A stretch of 64,000 nt of DNA from Nelumbo lutea. Taxonomy: Eukaryota; Streptophyta; Magnoliopsida; Proteales; Nelumbonaceae. The DNA is taken from NCBI GenBank assembly GCA_022828595.1, contig JAKGHH010000002.1, positions 79,270,383-79,334,382 of the forward strand, in the 5' to 3' direction. Of this stretch, positions 34,445 through 47,591 are shown in pieces. The position numbers and the translations under genes are program-made. Each line of letters starts with the position of its first letter. The first letter of the stretch is position 1. The notes under the pieces are model-generated. The model did no database searches. It saw only the letters and a list, made by a program, of their open reading frames with translations, and was not told the origin of the DNA.

Positions 34445-35017
34445 AAATTCCCCACCAGAACAGTCTCCATACTTGACTCAATTGCATCAGGGAGGGAAGG
34501 GTGCCCTGCGAGTATGGGTAAATTGCCCCTCCCCTTGATAAAATGGAGACTTTATGATCATGGGTTACGCGTTCGTGGGTTTTTTTTTTTTTTTTTTTTT
34601 TTTTCCGTCAAATACTAAGGCCTCCCATTTCATTATCATGCCTTCAGTTTTAGTGAATGAAAGTGATCACTTGACATTTAATTAATAACATTTCTAAAGT
34701 TCATATATCCTTTTTTTTTAAACATCTTGTAAGTTATGTGATAATAATTTTATCATTCAGGTTCAATTTGAAAAGAGTATAAATACAAATATGTACATTA
34801 TAAATACAAACAAAATAATACAAAATACAAGGATTTGTACTTCATATTTGTATTTCTATTCCTTTCAAACTGAGCCTTATACTTTTCAAAGGGACAAATT
34901 TTTCCTACCATAAATTTAAGTGGAAATGAAAATTTAAGATGATATCAATTTCAAAATATATATTTTAATTTGGAGGAAAAACTAACATTTATTGTTAAGA
35001 ACTTTTTAATAAAATAA
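34445..35017. other. Unassigned region with a poly-T run
   Basis: Poly-T at 34579-34604, otherwise AT-rich DNA with nothing recognised. Confidence 0.5.
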
Positions 35018-35299
35018 GGCGTGTTTGGTTTGTAAGAATAGGAGTTTGGAATCGGAATGGGCTATTCCGATTCCAATTGTTTGGTTGGGGGCGGAATCGG
35101 AATCTCATCCCCATTCCTACTGGAATGGTATTCCCCCATTTGAGGGAATGGCCATTCCTTGCCCTTCCCTTGGGAATGAAATCCCATTTCTATTACTATT
35201 CCTGTCTAACCAAACAGACTATAGTAATGGACTATTTCGAGTCCGATTCCAAAAGATTTTGGTTCTGGTTCCGATTCCAACTGTAAACCAAACAGACCC
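35018..35299. mobile_element. PIF/Harbinger (Tourist-like) MITE
   Basis: 282 bp bounded by GGCGTGTTTGGTTT and AAACCAAACAGACCC (13 of 15 pairing) and flanked by a perfect 3-bp target duplication TAA (35015-35017, 35300-35302). Inside are many GGAATCGGAATGG-type inverted words. Terminus and TAA target site both fit Tourist elements. Confidence 0.8.
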
Positions 35300-35302
35300 T
35301 AA

Positions 35303-36380
35303 CTATTATATCATTGTTCCTTCTCTTCAATTAACAGTGTGAATTATTATTAGATAAACCTTAGGGGTGGTATGCATTTGACAGAAATTTCAAAGGAAGT
35401 ATAAGTAATTTATTCTAATATTAAAAAAGAGCAAATTAGGTGGGATGGGCCAGGTTTAAGCTCGACCCAAGCCCAATCCTAATAATTGAGTTGAAGGCCG
35501 ATATTAAGGTCAAGCCTGAATCTCCTGATCCATCCAACTTGGGCACAAATTGAACTTAAATTTTAGGTTGGTCAATCAGCATGCACTAAAAACTGACATA
35601 AACGTATATGTAAAAAAAAATGTATATTGGCACGTATACTTACAAATATGTGTCTAACTGTCTATATATGCATGTGTGTATGATTGGGATGGGTTGGTTT
35701 TGGGCTTCCTAAGGCATAAAAAATCTTAGCTCAATCTATGTAAAATTGTGAGCTGGATCAGTCCGGGCTCGGGTTGGACATCCCAAGTTTAACTCATAAT
35801 AGAATAGGCTAATATTCTATCCGTCTTTGACACAAAAGATTGGGTAACTTAAAGTCAACTACCCTCTACTTAGGGTAGTGATACTTAGCTCTCCAAACTT
35901 TATTTCCTTATAAGCATCCCCATGAATTTTTAGATTTTCTAGCATTTTGTCAATTGTCCCGCCATTAACATTTCATCAAGGTTTAAAAAATTAACACATA
36001 TCGGCCTGTATCGACCGATACGTATCATATGGGGAGCACCCTGATATGCACCTAAAGAGGGTGTATCGGAGTTTTGACTGGTCCAGGGGGTGGAGAAACC
36101 TTAAACTACCCCCTGAATCAGTTTTGAAAAAAAAAAAAGTATCGATACTATCCGATATGCCCTTACCGGCATATCGGGCGCATCTATATTTAGAACCTTG
36201 CATTTCATCAGTTAATTTTGTGGAATGTTCATTAACTAAAAACATTTCTAAAATCTCAAACTGCTCTTATATATTTTATAAGACATTTCAACTTATTTTT
36301 TTTCTACAATCCTAAATCTCTCAACTTTAAATCAACAAAATTCATCATGAGAATGTCCTGATATATATATATATATATAT
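35303..36380. other. Intergenic DNA
   Basis: Nothing recognised apart from an (AT)n run at 36361-36382. Confidence 0.5.
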
Positions 36381-36412
36381 ATAGTGGGGACCCATGCGAT
36401 GCACGGGAAAAT
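36381..36412 (-). mobile_element. Second Helitron-type 3' terminus
   Basis: On the minus strand, CCCGTGC-ATC-GCATGGG forms a 7-bp stem with a 3-nt loop, followed by TCCCCACTAT. It matches the terminus at 19225 except that the final CTAG has become CTAT. The body would lie at higher coordinates; its far end was not identified. Confidence 0.4.
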
Positions 36413-38009
36413 CTGAAAGATTTAATAATTTTATTTATTATTAATAATTTATACTAATTTTAATAATTGTTATTATTTTTAAATGAAATTTTGGTTAACT
36501 TTAAATAAATAAAAATAATTACAAAAGCTAACATTCTTATTAATTTCACTAATAATTAACAATTATATAGGAATGACAATGGGGTGGGTTTAGGGCGGGG
36601 CACCCCATCCCTTTCCCTACCCCATAGTCAAGACACTCTACCCCATCCCTACCTCATTCCTAGTGTCAGACGAGTTCAAAGCAAGGCAACCACTTCTCAA
36701 TGTCGAGTGAGTTCAAGGGCAAGGCACCCCACTTCTCATCAAGGATGAGGAATCCTCAAATTTCCCCACCCCGTCCCTAGTATTGGGTAGGTTCGAGTAG
36801 TGGTGTAAACTAGGTCGTGCTAGGCCGAGCCTTGGGTTAGGCTAGGCCACGTACCAGGCCAAGCTATGAGAGGTCCATTTAAGAAAAAAGTATTGAAAGA
36901 GATGTTTAAATTTGTATTTCATATGATTTTTTATGTATACAATTCTTTATATATACAATTAGACCTATTCGTGGGCTAGGTAGCCTAACAGCCCAGCCCG
37001 ATCTGACCCGTTATTTTTTAAGCTTGGACAAAATTTTAGGCTTGTCGGTTTGAGCTCGGGCTTTCTCAAATAATCTTGGCTTGATAATATAACATATATA
37101 AAAAAGTACTTATGTTATATATAATAAATTATATATATATGTATATATGCTTCTTAAATTATTAATAAATATCAATTTACTATTAGGAAATATAAATTAG
37201 TTTATTAATTTATTAAATGATTACAAAATTAGTCTAATATTATTTTATAAAAGTACACAAAAATAAGACATTTCGTGTACACATTAGTCTTCAAACTTGG
37301 GTTCGAGCTTCGGGCTTTAAATAAGGTCTGGGCTCGGGCTCAAGATCTAGGTCCGATGGTGAGACTGGGCTTAGGCTTGGGCTTGCACACTTTCTGTTGA
37401 TAAAGAGGCTTGTGTTAATTATAAAACTATGATTTTTTATAAATTAACATTTTTATTTAATTCTAGTCTAGCATAAAAAAATATATAACATTTCTATATA
37501 CATTAATATAAAATTTGTTATTTAAATAGTATATAATAATATTTACCATATATGCATATAACTTCCAAGTTGAGCTTATTAGGGGTTGTTTAGCTTGGGC
37601 CCTATCTGTTAAAACCATCATTGAACTCCAAAAAGTTTGATGCCCAATTAGACTTCGAGATTTGATTATCCCTAATAATGTGTGGGCATGGTGCATATCT
37701 CAACTAGACCTAACTCAAAAGAAAATAATTGCTTGAGCCTGTAAATTTATAGATCTAATCGGGTTAGGTTAAGTTATAAATGATTTGTTACTTTTTATTA
37801 TTAATTATTAAAATTTTGTTAGCTATTAAAATATTGTAACTATTAAATTACTATATTTATTTAAAATACAATAATTTCTAGAATTTAACATATTTTTTGA
37901 AATATTGCTAATTTCTTGGATAAAACTAATTATATGTAATTTTCTACTATTTATAGCTTAAATTATAATTACTGTGAAATACAATTTAAAAATAATTATT
38001 GTTAATTAT
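36413..38009. other. AT-rich intergenic DNA
   Basis: No gene recognised. It contains stretches of degenerate repeats rich in GGGCTTGGGC/GCCCAAGC-type words (36790-37060, 37280-37390). Confidence 0.5.
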
Positions 38010-38828
38010 ATTACTGATGGAGGGTGATTTGGCCCGACCTCAGAGCACGGGTACACGTGGGCATGACCTTGCTCAAATAGTGACTCAGCATGATAGCGCA
38101 ACCCGGGAGCCACCTTACTTGCACCTCCTCTCCGGGGTTAAGGCACTTCGGGGCACCCCGAGTTTGGGGCACCCTGACCTCTCTTGAGGCTCGAGCTCCT
38201 CCCAATGGACCTCGGGCCACTCCCAGACAGGAACGCACCGATCCATCTCTGGACGCCCCAAGGTATAGACACCTTGGGTCAACTAGCTCAGCATAGCTTG
38301 CCACAGACAGCTCACCGATTACAGGATAGCCTGGCACAAGGTAACCCGCGGAGGGATGGTATGGTGTACCGCAGGAAGATCTCCTGCCCAACCACCAATC
38401 TAGGACTGCCACCATGTCCCTTGCCGGGGAGGGTCGTGCTTGCCACCTTTAGAGGGTATCGTACACCTGACAGGCACGGACCCGGCAGTAACAACCCCGT
38501 ACATGCCGCCCCAGCCCTGCTTGTAACGGCTATGGCAGGCTGACAGTGGCGATTGTACCTGCCCTGTCAGAGGCCAGTAGGCTCGATGAAACGGAATTCT
38601 GTTATAAGGAAACTATTATCAAAAAACGGGTATCTTGAAATCTCTTGCACTACCTCACTCTTAGTTTTCATCTTCTCTTTGCTTCTTACTTAGAATACTG
38701 ACTTAATCATTGAAGCGTTCTCGCCGGGCAAACCCCTCGGGGATTCTTCTTCTTCATCATCTCAGGTACTTCTTGGGAAGCCACACGAGTGCCAGTTAGG
38801 AGTGATTGGATTGTGCACCATCAATTAC
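38010..38828 (+). mobile_element. Solo LTR (38015-38823) with perfect 5-bp target duplication
   Basis: An 809-bp GC-rich island in AT-rich DNA. It starts TGATGGAGGG and ends GCACCATCA (TGATGG/CCATCA inverted termini), flanked by ATTAC at 38010-38014 and 38824-38828. Opening bases (GATTTGGCCC) and an internal GGAAGATCTCCTGCC are shared with the LTRs at 46036-52164, so it belongs to a related family. The internal region has been lost by LTR-LTR recombination. Confidence 0.9.
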
Positions 38829-40109
38829 TATTAATAATGAAAATACATTATTTTTTCATTATTATTCAATATTTTTTACAATAAAATACAACTAATTTAA
38901 TTTTTAATTATTTTTAGTATTTTAACTAAGATTTAGGTTTTGCAAAATTTTTGGATTTTAATTAATTTTTGGTGTCTTTTCATTAAGATTTAGTAATTTT
39001 TATATGAGTATTTTTCAATAATTTTCAATATTTTCATCATTTATTTTTACATATTAGTCACTACAAAATTAATTTGCATTTGCTTTCAATAAAAACAATT
39101 AAATAACTAAATAAATACCATAGTTAATAAAAGATACAACTAATTTTCAATATTTTTCAATAATTTATTGCTTGGGTATTTTTTAATAATTTTTATTATT
39201 TTTAATAATAAAACACTATTAATTATAATTTTTAATTATTTTTAGTAAATATCCTTATTAATATAAAATATTGTTAACTTTCAATGTTTTTAATTATTTT
39301 TGGTATATTAATTATGTTTATTTTTTTAGATTTTTTTTGGATTTTTAATTAATTGTTGGTATTTTAAAACTATCGATTAATAATTTTTTTTAGTGTTTAT
39401 TAAGGCCTCAACTCATAAATTATCTAATAATACTATTAAAACTATCAATTAATATTTTTATATTTAAATTTCTTATTTTTATTAGCGTTTATTAAGTTGG
39501 ATTTTTAAGTTGAATTGAAACACATTTTTAATATATACTATGTTTTTTATTTTTAGTGAAAGTTTTTGGGTTTTTAAATTAATAAATTTTTATATTGTTT
39601 AACCTCAACCTATTTATATTATTTGATTTATATAATGGTTTTCAACACTAGACCAAACCAAAAAATAGGGAATCAGTCAGGTGACCGGTTCCGTTTTACC
39701 CCAAAACCATTATTTTGCCCAAAAATTGTTGATTTGGTCAGAAAACCGATGACCCAAGCAATCAAACCGTTTGAACCATCCAACGGTTTTGGTAGTTTTT
39801 TATTTTTTTTATTAGAACAAGCATCTGTTCGATTCAACCATTTGACTCGAGAACCAGACCTCTAACCAGTTTGTTGTCCAGTTCGGTTTTAAAAACCTTG
39901 ATTTATATTATTACTACTCTCTCTCTCTCTCTCTCTCTCTTTAATGTAATAAGAACAAGCATTAAAATAGGAGGCCTTGGAAAACCTAAAGGTCTCTCTC
40001 TAATAGTGTGCAACTTTATTAATCTAATCAAGATAAGCAATGATTATTGTTTTATATTTTTAAAACAAAAGAAAATAAGAAAAATGCAAACTATAAATAG
40101 GTATTCTTT
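38829..40109. other. AT-rich intergenic DNA
   Basis: No gene. A (CT)n microsatellite is at 39917-39941. CAAACTATAAATAGGTATTC occurs at 40088 and again at 40317, a short direct repeat of the adjoining LTR. Confidence 0.5.
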
Positions 40110-40689
40110 ATTAAGGATGCCACATGGCAATTTCTACGATCGTTCCCTCTTCCAAGCCATATCGATACCATGCATAACAAAATAGCATGACTAAGGAGTA
40201 TCCTGCAGGGACAAGGAAGCGGACTCCATTGGGGAAGAGGATACCTCCCGAAAACCTCAGTGGACACCCTCATCTCGATAATCCCAGAGGCCCTATCCAT
40301 CTAGGACACAGACACCAAACTATAAATAGGTATTCTTCACTTGAGGTAGGTGACTTTTCTCTTTGAATACCTCTCTACACTATCTCTTTGACCCAAACCA
40401 ACATTATTTCAACCTTCTCGGTCTGGCCACATCTTTCTTTACCCAACTGACTTGAGCATTAGAGTACCTACCTGGGGAACAACTCCTTAGGCGTTAGACC
40501 TTTCTCCTGGTTGTAGATCTTGATGCACAACTTCGTCCTTCCACCTCTGCCTCATCCAGTTGGCAGGATTATTTGATTGTGTTCTCGATTCGGAATACCT
40601 TGGATTGGACAGCATCAAATTGGTGCTATTTGTGGGAAACGTACAAAAAATAATCTCTCGAACACCTTTTCGTGCACATAAAGCAACTA

Positions 40690-43600
40690 TGCCTAAAAAC
40701 ACATATGACCTCTCTAGAGCTTGTTCCCCATCTCGGGGATCCCACTCACTTTGCACCTCTCCACCTCAGGAGCCCCAGCATCAGATTGTGGTCGACCCTA
40801 CGCAATTCCAAGCCATGCAAAGAAAAGTCGACTATATCATAGCCATGATGGAGATGTTGGGGCAACCAGTTGATGCCCTCCAAGCTACTCACCCTGCTAT
40901 GCAGGCACCTACTATAGTCGATCCTCACACTAAGGACCCCAAAAAATGGCACATAGATAAGCACATGGCCCAATCCGACCACGAACAATTGCATCCATCT
41001 AGAAGATTTGATTCCCCAACCTAGCCTCGCGTGCACGACACCCGTAGTAGATCCCATCACTCAGCTCGAGTGTTGGCGAAAGAACAGCTCGGCCAATGTC
41101 TACAGCAACCACTGATCTCGATAGCTGAATCTAGCTTGGTCTGAGACTGACCTACAATCCCAAAAGGGGAAAGTCTGTGAACGTGGTCCCAGCTGACAAA
41201 GAAGTCGAGATCAGAGAACTAAAAGAGCGGTTGGCCGAACTGAAGCGCTGCCAAACAAATAGAAGTGCAGCTCCTCCAATGGCTTGGCCCTTAGAACAAC
41301 ACTATAGCCAGCCCGAAAAGGAACCCATCTTCGTCCAAGAGATTGTTGATGATCTTCCCCTAATTAGCTAGCAATACCCTCAGTTTGAGAAACACGATGG
41401 AGCATTGGACCACAACAATCACATTGAGGGGTTCAAGGCCATAATGATGATGCACAACTCCTCTGAAGGTCTCAAGTGCAAGGCCTTCATCGCCACCCTC
41501 CATAGAGTCATCAGAACCTGGTATGCCTCCCTTCTACTATGGTCCGTATCCTCCTGGGAGCAGTTGGAAAAGCAGTTCCTAGCATAGTTCACCGCTAGCT
41601 AAAGGCATTGGAAGACATCAGTCAGCCTCATGCAAGTGTGACAGAGGAAGAGAGAGACCTTAAGGGAATACTTGATGAGGTTCAATGCCGAGGCCTTCTA
41701 GGTCCAAGCTCTAGACTGGTCAATAGTTGTGATAGCCATCATGAGTGGACTGCGTTCCTAAATGTTCAACTTCTCATTGCAAAAGAACCCTCCACCCAAC
41801 CTGACTACACTCATGAAACGTGCATAGAAGTACATGAACACTGAGGAAGCCTAGGCGCTACAAAAGAGTGAAGAAGACCAACATGAACAAAAGCTGAAAG
41901 ACCATGATGAGCACAAATTGGATAGAGATAGTAAGAGACAGGACTGATGAGAATAAAATGTATCATATTTTTATCCCCAAATATTCAATCTTTTATACTG
42001 AATTAGTACTTATTTGGACTCATATTTCTTGATTGATGGTTCAGGGCATGAAAGAAAGCACCAGGAGAAAAGCAAGGCAAATCGGAAGATTTTTCACAGT
42101 TTCGGCACCATTCAGTAATCTGGGCCTAACTCTCGTATCTGAGATCCAATTGGGCTGATTCAAGACTCAATGGAAATATAAGAGAGAAAGCTACAATTTT
42201 CATATTTTGGGCTTTCGCAGATTCCGCCTGCATAAAAGCCAAATCTGAGTATGAAGTCGGGGCAAATTCGTAGGAAGGCCCAATCCGCAGCTTAAGCCCA
42301 AGTTGCAGAAAAGCTTAGCAGCAACCCAATTCGCAGAGGAGGTCTAATACGAATCCAAGAATAAGAAACTGAGAAGAGTCTTATCAAATCTAAATTTATG
42401 ATATAATCCCATAAAGATAAAGAGATTGAGTTCATTAGATAAAGAAATAAGAGTAGGATTAGACTAGGACTTTCTATTTTTGAGAGATTAACTTCAAGAA
42501 AGAGTAGGAGACCACCCCCTCCTCTTAAGCTATATAAAGAGATAGGGGGCGAATTAGAGAGGCATCAAGAAGCAGAGGAGCAATCCAGCTATCAAGCAAG
42601 AAGTTTGCAAGAAGGAGGTGGTGGCAAGGAGAAGAGGAGATCTCAACTCCAAGGGCGAAACCATGAGTTCTTTCTTTCCTCTTGTTTGCTTTATTTTTGC
42701 TAGTATGAACTAATTTATTTGTAGTTTGGGTTGTGGAAAGCCTAATCATATCAATGAATATATTTTTATTCTGATTTATTCAAGATCATGATTTCCATAT
42801 AGTCTATGAATTATCTTGTTTAATGCTATTAGGAGTGACCATTTCTTAATTGATCAGGCGTATGTGAATGAATTGAGAGAGAAATTCACATAGCTAACCA
42901 CATAATTCATGGTGTGAATTGAATGGTATATAGGGGTATATACACATGATTCATCTGAATATAATAGTTTTTCCTTGGACTTAATGCGCTTCTATCTTGA
43001 GAAATCTAGTCGAGAGATCGAGGGGTTACCTGATAGAAGTAGTTTTAGTATATTTCAAGAGTGAATATTAAATAAAATTGGAAAGACTTTAGCTTATGGG
43101 AATGACAAATTATCTTGGATAATCTCATCCATTAATATTCATTGGAATGGTTAGGTGGACCGAAAGCCCTAACACATTCAACCAATATTTACATACTTCA
43201 GCATTGTTACTTCTGCTCTTGTTTTATCTTTTTTTGCTTTGTCATTAGTTCTTATTCTCAAATCTGAAATTTGATTGTCCAAATAATTAGAAAAGGTTGT
43301 AGTTCTAATACTTATTTTGTTAAATCTTCGCGGGAATGATAATTTTATACTACTTGATAACTAGTGCACTTGCTAGGGTTATAATCATAGCTATCAAAGA
43401 CCACTGACCTAACCGCATACCAAGGAGCCCGCCACCGACATACAAACACTTTACTCCCCTGAACATGCCATGAGCGAGATACTGATGCAGATCCGCAACC
43501 GCATTTTCGTTAGGTGGCCTGAAAAGATGAAGTCATAGAACAACAAAAGAAATCAAGACAAATACTACAGTTTCCATCGATACCACAACCATGAGATTGA

Positions 43601-45545
43601 AAGTTATTGTGACCTATGCCATCACTTGGAGGACCTCGTCTGGCGTGGGTACCTTGATAGGTTTGTAGACATCAAGGAGCACAAGTCAAAGGGAGAAGAG
43701 CGTCACCCTAACACACCACCAGTTCGAGCTCCCCCAACCGAAGTCATCGTTGTCATCTCGAGCGGGATGGCCTCTAGAGGAGAGAGCAGCTCAACCTGCA
43801 AGGCCTATGCTAGAATGCATATTAGGTTGAGGATAGGGAACCAAAAAGGCAGCGGTAGGATGCTCCCATCACCTTCACCGGCAACGACCTTAGGGGGGTT
43901 CAGACACCACATGGCAACGCCCTTGTGAAAACCACTGAGATCACCAACTTTGAGGTCTGACGCATATTGGTGGACACAAGGAGATCGACTGACATCCTCT
44001 TTGAAGAAGCCTTTGAGCATCTCAACATTGGGAAGGACCATCTAACGCCAGTCAACACTCCCTTGGTGGGATTCTCCGGGGACTCCCTAATACCCTAGGG
44101 GAAAATTACCTTGCCACTTCTCATAAGTGACAACCTCATCACCACAATGGCAATGGTCAACTTCATCGTTGTTCACGTTTAGTCCCCCTACAATTTCATC
44201 CTTGGCTGACCCAGGTTGAATTCTTTGCGAGACTAAGCCTCCATGTACCACTTGGCCATGAAGTTCCCGACCCCATATGGAGTGGGTGTAGCTCATAAGA
44301 ACTAGAGAACTATGAGGCAGTGTTAATTGATGGCCTATAAAGGGAGACTAGACACCATTGAAGCGCTCACCATAGAAAACATGGACCTAAGGGGATGAAC
44401 TATGGACACATCGCGACCAACCCGTGGAAGACCTTGTTCAGGTGCCCCTCTTCGGCGAAGACCTTGAGAAGATGGTCCAAGTAGGATCCCTCCTAGAAGG
44501 CCACCTTCAAGAGGACACTATGCAACTCCTCAAAGACAACGCCGATGTGTTCGCTTGGTCAGCAGCAGACATGTCGAGGATCAACCCCAAGGTCATCACC
44601 CACCGCTTAAATGCTAACCTGCACTACCCACACTTAAGGTAGAAGAAGGTGAGTTTCACATCGAAACGGTGGCAAGTGATCAATGAACAAGTGTAGAAGC
44701 TACTCAACGTCGACTTCATCCTAGAATTGACATACCTGAACTGGTTAGTGAATGTGGTGATGGTAAAAAAGACTAATGGAAAGTGGAGGATCTAAGTCGA
44801 CTTCACTGACCTAAACAAGGCCTACCTGAAGGATAGTTTCCCTAGTTTCCCCTATCGAGAATTGATTAGCTTGTCGATGCAACGGCATGGTATGAGCTCC
44901 TAAGCTTCGTGGATGCCTTCTCCAGTTACAATTAGATCCAGATGCACTCAGATGACCAGGAGAAGACATCCTTCATCACTGACTGAGGACTGTACTACTA
45001 CAAGGTGATGCCCTTTGGATTGAAAAATGTCGATGCTACCTATCAGAGGCTGATGAATTACATCTTCAAGGAACAACTCGGCTGAAACTTGGAAGCCTAT
45101 GTTGATGACATGTTGGTGAAGAGCAAGAAAGCCAAGCAACACCTGACTGATCTAAAGGAAGTCTTTGGCACCCTCAAGAAATACTAGATGAAGTTGAACC
45201 TGACAAAATGCGCCTTCGGCGTTGGCTTCGATAAGTTCCCTGGGTTTTATGGCTACACAAAGAGGAATCAAGGTAAATCCAAAAATGATCCAAGCCATCA
45301 TAGACATGCAATCACTACGAACATACAAAGAAGTGAAATACCTTACTAGACAAATAGCTACGCTGAGTAAATTCATGTCAAAATCCGTAGATCAATGTTT
45401 GCCCTTCTTCAAATCATAAAAAAACAGGTAAAAGACTTCCAATGGATTGAGAAATATGAATGGTCATTTCAAGACCTGAAACGCTACTTGAGCTCTCCAC
45501 CCCTACTCATAAAACCAAGCCCCAGCTTTTGCTCTACCTATCCAC
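40690..45545 (+). pseudogene. Gypsy gag-pol remnant (interrupted)
   Basis: Gag begins near ATG 40690 (MPKNTYDLSRACSPS) and includes EVEIRELKERLAELKR, then the retrotransposon gag core (HIEGFKAIMMMHNSSEG, AFIATLHRVIRTWY, WEQLEKQFLA, and after a shift LREYLMRFNAEAF). It resumes after the nested LTR with YYSFHRYHNHEIESYCDLC and LVWRGYLDRFV. A degenerate protease (ILVDTRRSTDILFEEAF) lies near 43965. RT pieces span about 44560-45250: VITHRLNANLHYP, VVMVKKTNGKWRI, then in another frame PFGLKNVDATYQRLMN and AYVDDMLVKSKKAKQH. Many stops and shifts; no function possible. Confidence 0.8.
41940..43401 (+). mobile_element. Solo LTR (41945-43396) nested in the Gypsy gag
   Basis: 1452 bp from TGATGAGAATAAAATG to ATAATCATAGCTATCA, flanked by AGGAC and AAGAC (one transition). 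It holds a TATA-like CTATATAAAGAG at about 42530-42541 and no coding sequence. Gag-coding sequence resumes immediately after it. Ends and content fit an LTR of another family. Confidence 0.75.
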
Positions 45546-45599
45546 AGTAACAAAGTGGCCAGCTCGATCATAATAAAACCAACCTGTGTCAACAAACCA

Positions 45600-46030
45600 A
45601 GATAAAGGCAGGATTTTATTCTTCTCTATCGTAATTTATATTCAATAAATTTGTACAAGAAAGGGACGCCATCGGTAGATATAATCTCTTGTTTCCATTG
45701 GTATGAGATTCCTGAATTCTATTTTTGCCATTGGCAGATATAATCTCACGTTTCTATTCGTATGAGATTCCCAAATTCTATTTTTGTTATAAAGAGGAAT
45801 ACGAACTCTGTATACACGCTAGATGATAGAACTTTGACTACAATCACTCCACTCGAGTACACATCGGAGATGACCAAAAACCATTAAAATCTGAGTTGCA
45901 GATTACAACCTATGTTTCCTGTGATCTTGTTGCAGATTGCAACGATCTTGACAAACAATATAATGTTTTAAGTATCATCTCATGTTTACATGTGTTTTGG
46001 ATTCACTAATCGATCTATCATTAAGATATA
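45600..46030. other. Short intergenic gap with a 59-bp tandem duplication
   Basis: GCCATCGGTAGATATAATCT... at 45668-45726 is repeated at 45727-45785 with about eight differences. Nothing else recognised. Confidence 0.7.
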
Positions 46031-46035
46031 GTTTC

Positions 46036-47591
46036 TAATGAGGGAAGATTTGGCCCTCCAGTGAAATTGTGACACATGGCACCTCGTGACAACTAGGCGA
46101 CGCCTAGGCAACAACTTACCAAGTTGGTGTCCCACCTGGGCACTGGATTGGCAGGCCTGGTGCAGCCTAGCGCGGCCTGTGGGCGGCTTGCATGCGGCCT
46201 GCATGCTGCCTGGCGCACGGCCTGCGCACTGCCTGGTGCTACCGGCGGTGGCCTGCGTGGCCTGGCCGACCTAGATCAGCCTGGCACATGATTTGACTTG
46301 GCTGACCTAGCCGACCTGGATCAGCCTAGCACACGACCCGATCTGGCCGACCTAGCAACCCATAAGATGCCCATCGATAAACTTGTCACGCATACCCCAC
46401 GAGCTCGGTAGCTCACCAAGGAGCTCGCCAAGGAGTTAGGCAGCTCTCCAAGGAGCTCGCCAAGGAGCTCACCACCAAGGAGCCAGGCAGCTCGACAGAG
46501 CTTGCCACAAGCAGCTCGACATAGCCCAAGGAGCTTGACATAGCTCCCCCGGGCAGCTCGCCACTTGTAGGGTAGCTTGGTACAGAAGAGCAATTTGGGT
46601 ATCGTAGGAAGATCTCCTGCCTGACAATCGTACCTGATAGATGTGGAGACCTGCGCCCACGTCTCTCGCTAGGTGGTGCCTTGCCTGGCAGAGCCGTACT
46701 TTGCAACAGTCGCTTGCACCCGCTGCCTCAGCTCTGACAGCGACGACTGCGACAGAGAGACAAAGGTGGACTTGATAGAGGAAAACACGCCTGATTTGAT
46801 AGGACACTGCTATATAAGGACTCCAACCCCCATAGGCAAGTGGAGGGGGGGGGGGAGAAAAGGAAAAAATGGAGGTAATCCTTGCTTTCTAGCTCTCTCA
46901 TTCCTCTAATATCATCTTCAAGCTCTCGACAGTCAGAGTGCTAACTTAGGCATCGGAGAGACCCCACCGGGTAAATACCCCCGGGCCCCCTAGTTCAGTT
47001 CTCGCAGGTTCTTCAACTCCCGCTACCTACAAAGAGGAGGAAAAGATGGAGTTCTCACAGGTCCCTCAGCTCCCGTCGCCTACAAAGGAGAGGAGATCAC
47101 CTCATGTAGAGGGCAGTTGGGTTACGCTACACCAGGGAGCTCCACCATCCTCTGAGTTACAGGCTGCCTAGCAGGTCAAATGATGAGTCCACCAGGGTAT
47201 CTCACTACCAGAGAGCTCAGTATAGCTCTCCCCCAGGCAGTTTGCCATCAGGGAGTTCAGCATAGATCTCCCCAGCTCGGCATAGCTTGGGCAGCTCAAC
47301 ATAGCTCTCCCTAGCTCGGTATAGCTCTCCCTCAGGTAGTTAGCCATTGGGGAGCTCATCACCAAGCAGCTCACCACAAGGGAGCTCATCACCAAGTAGC
47401 TCGTCACCAGGTAGCTCACCACCAGGTAGCTCACCACCAGGGGGTTCGTCACCAAGTAGCTCACCACCAGGCAATTCACCACCAGGGAGCTCCACCATCC
47501 TCTCTTGGGAGCAGGTCAAATGGTGAGGCACTTAGCCACAAAAATTGATACATCACAAACAAATGATACGTTACCAGAAACGGTTACATCA
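46036..47591 (+). repeat. LTR1 of the complex
   Basis: Starts TAATGAGGG (from TGATGAGGG by a CpG-type change) and ends GTTACATCA. TATA box CTATATAAGGAC at about 46809. Upstream and downstream parts are crowded with AGCTC/GAGCT words in short tandem arrays (46405-46550, 47200-47510). Confidence 0.9.

Larger units (their letters stand above)
40110..45560 (+). mobile_element. Decayed Ty3/Gypsy element, 3'-truncated
   Basis: A partial 5' LTR (about 40110-40617, ending AGCATCA) is followed by the primer-site-like ATTGGTGCTATTTGTGGGAA. Then come gag, protease and RT remnants in that order. RNase H, integrase and 3' LTR are absent; homology fades near 45560. A complete foreign LTR is inserted at 41945-43396 within gag. 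The lineage (Tat/Athila-like non-chromovirus) is inferred from the primer-site wording and gag. Confidence 0.8.

Noticed and set aside
35991..36315. Overlapping frames near a (T)n/(A)n run
   Set aside because: No similarity to known proteins and no coding features.
47200..47510. CRISPR-like array of short repeats
   Set aside because: Units are imperfect, contiguous and lie inside an LTR of a plant retrotransposon; there are no unique spacers or cas genes.
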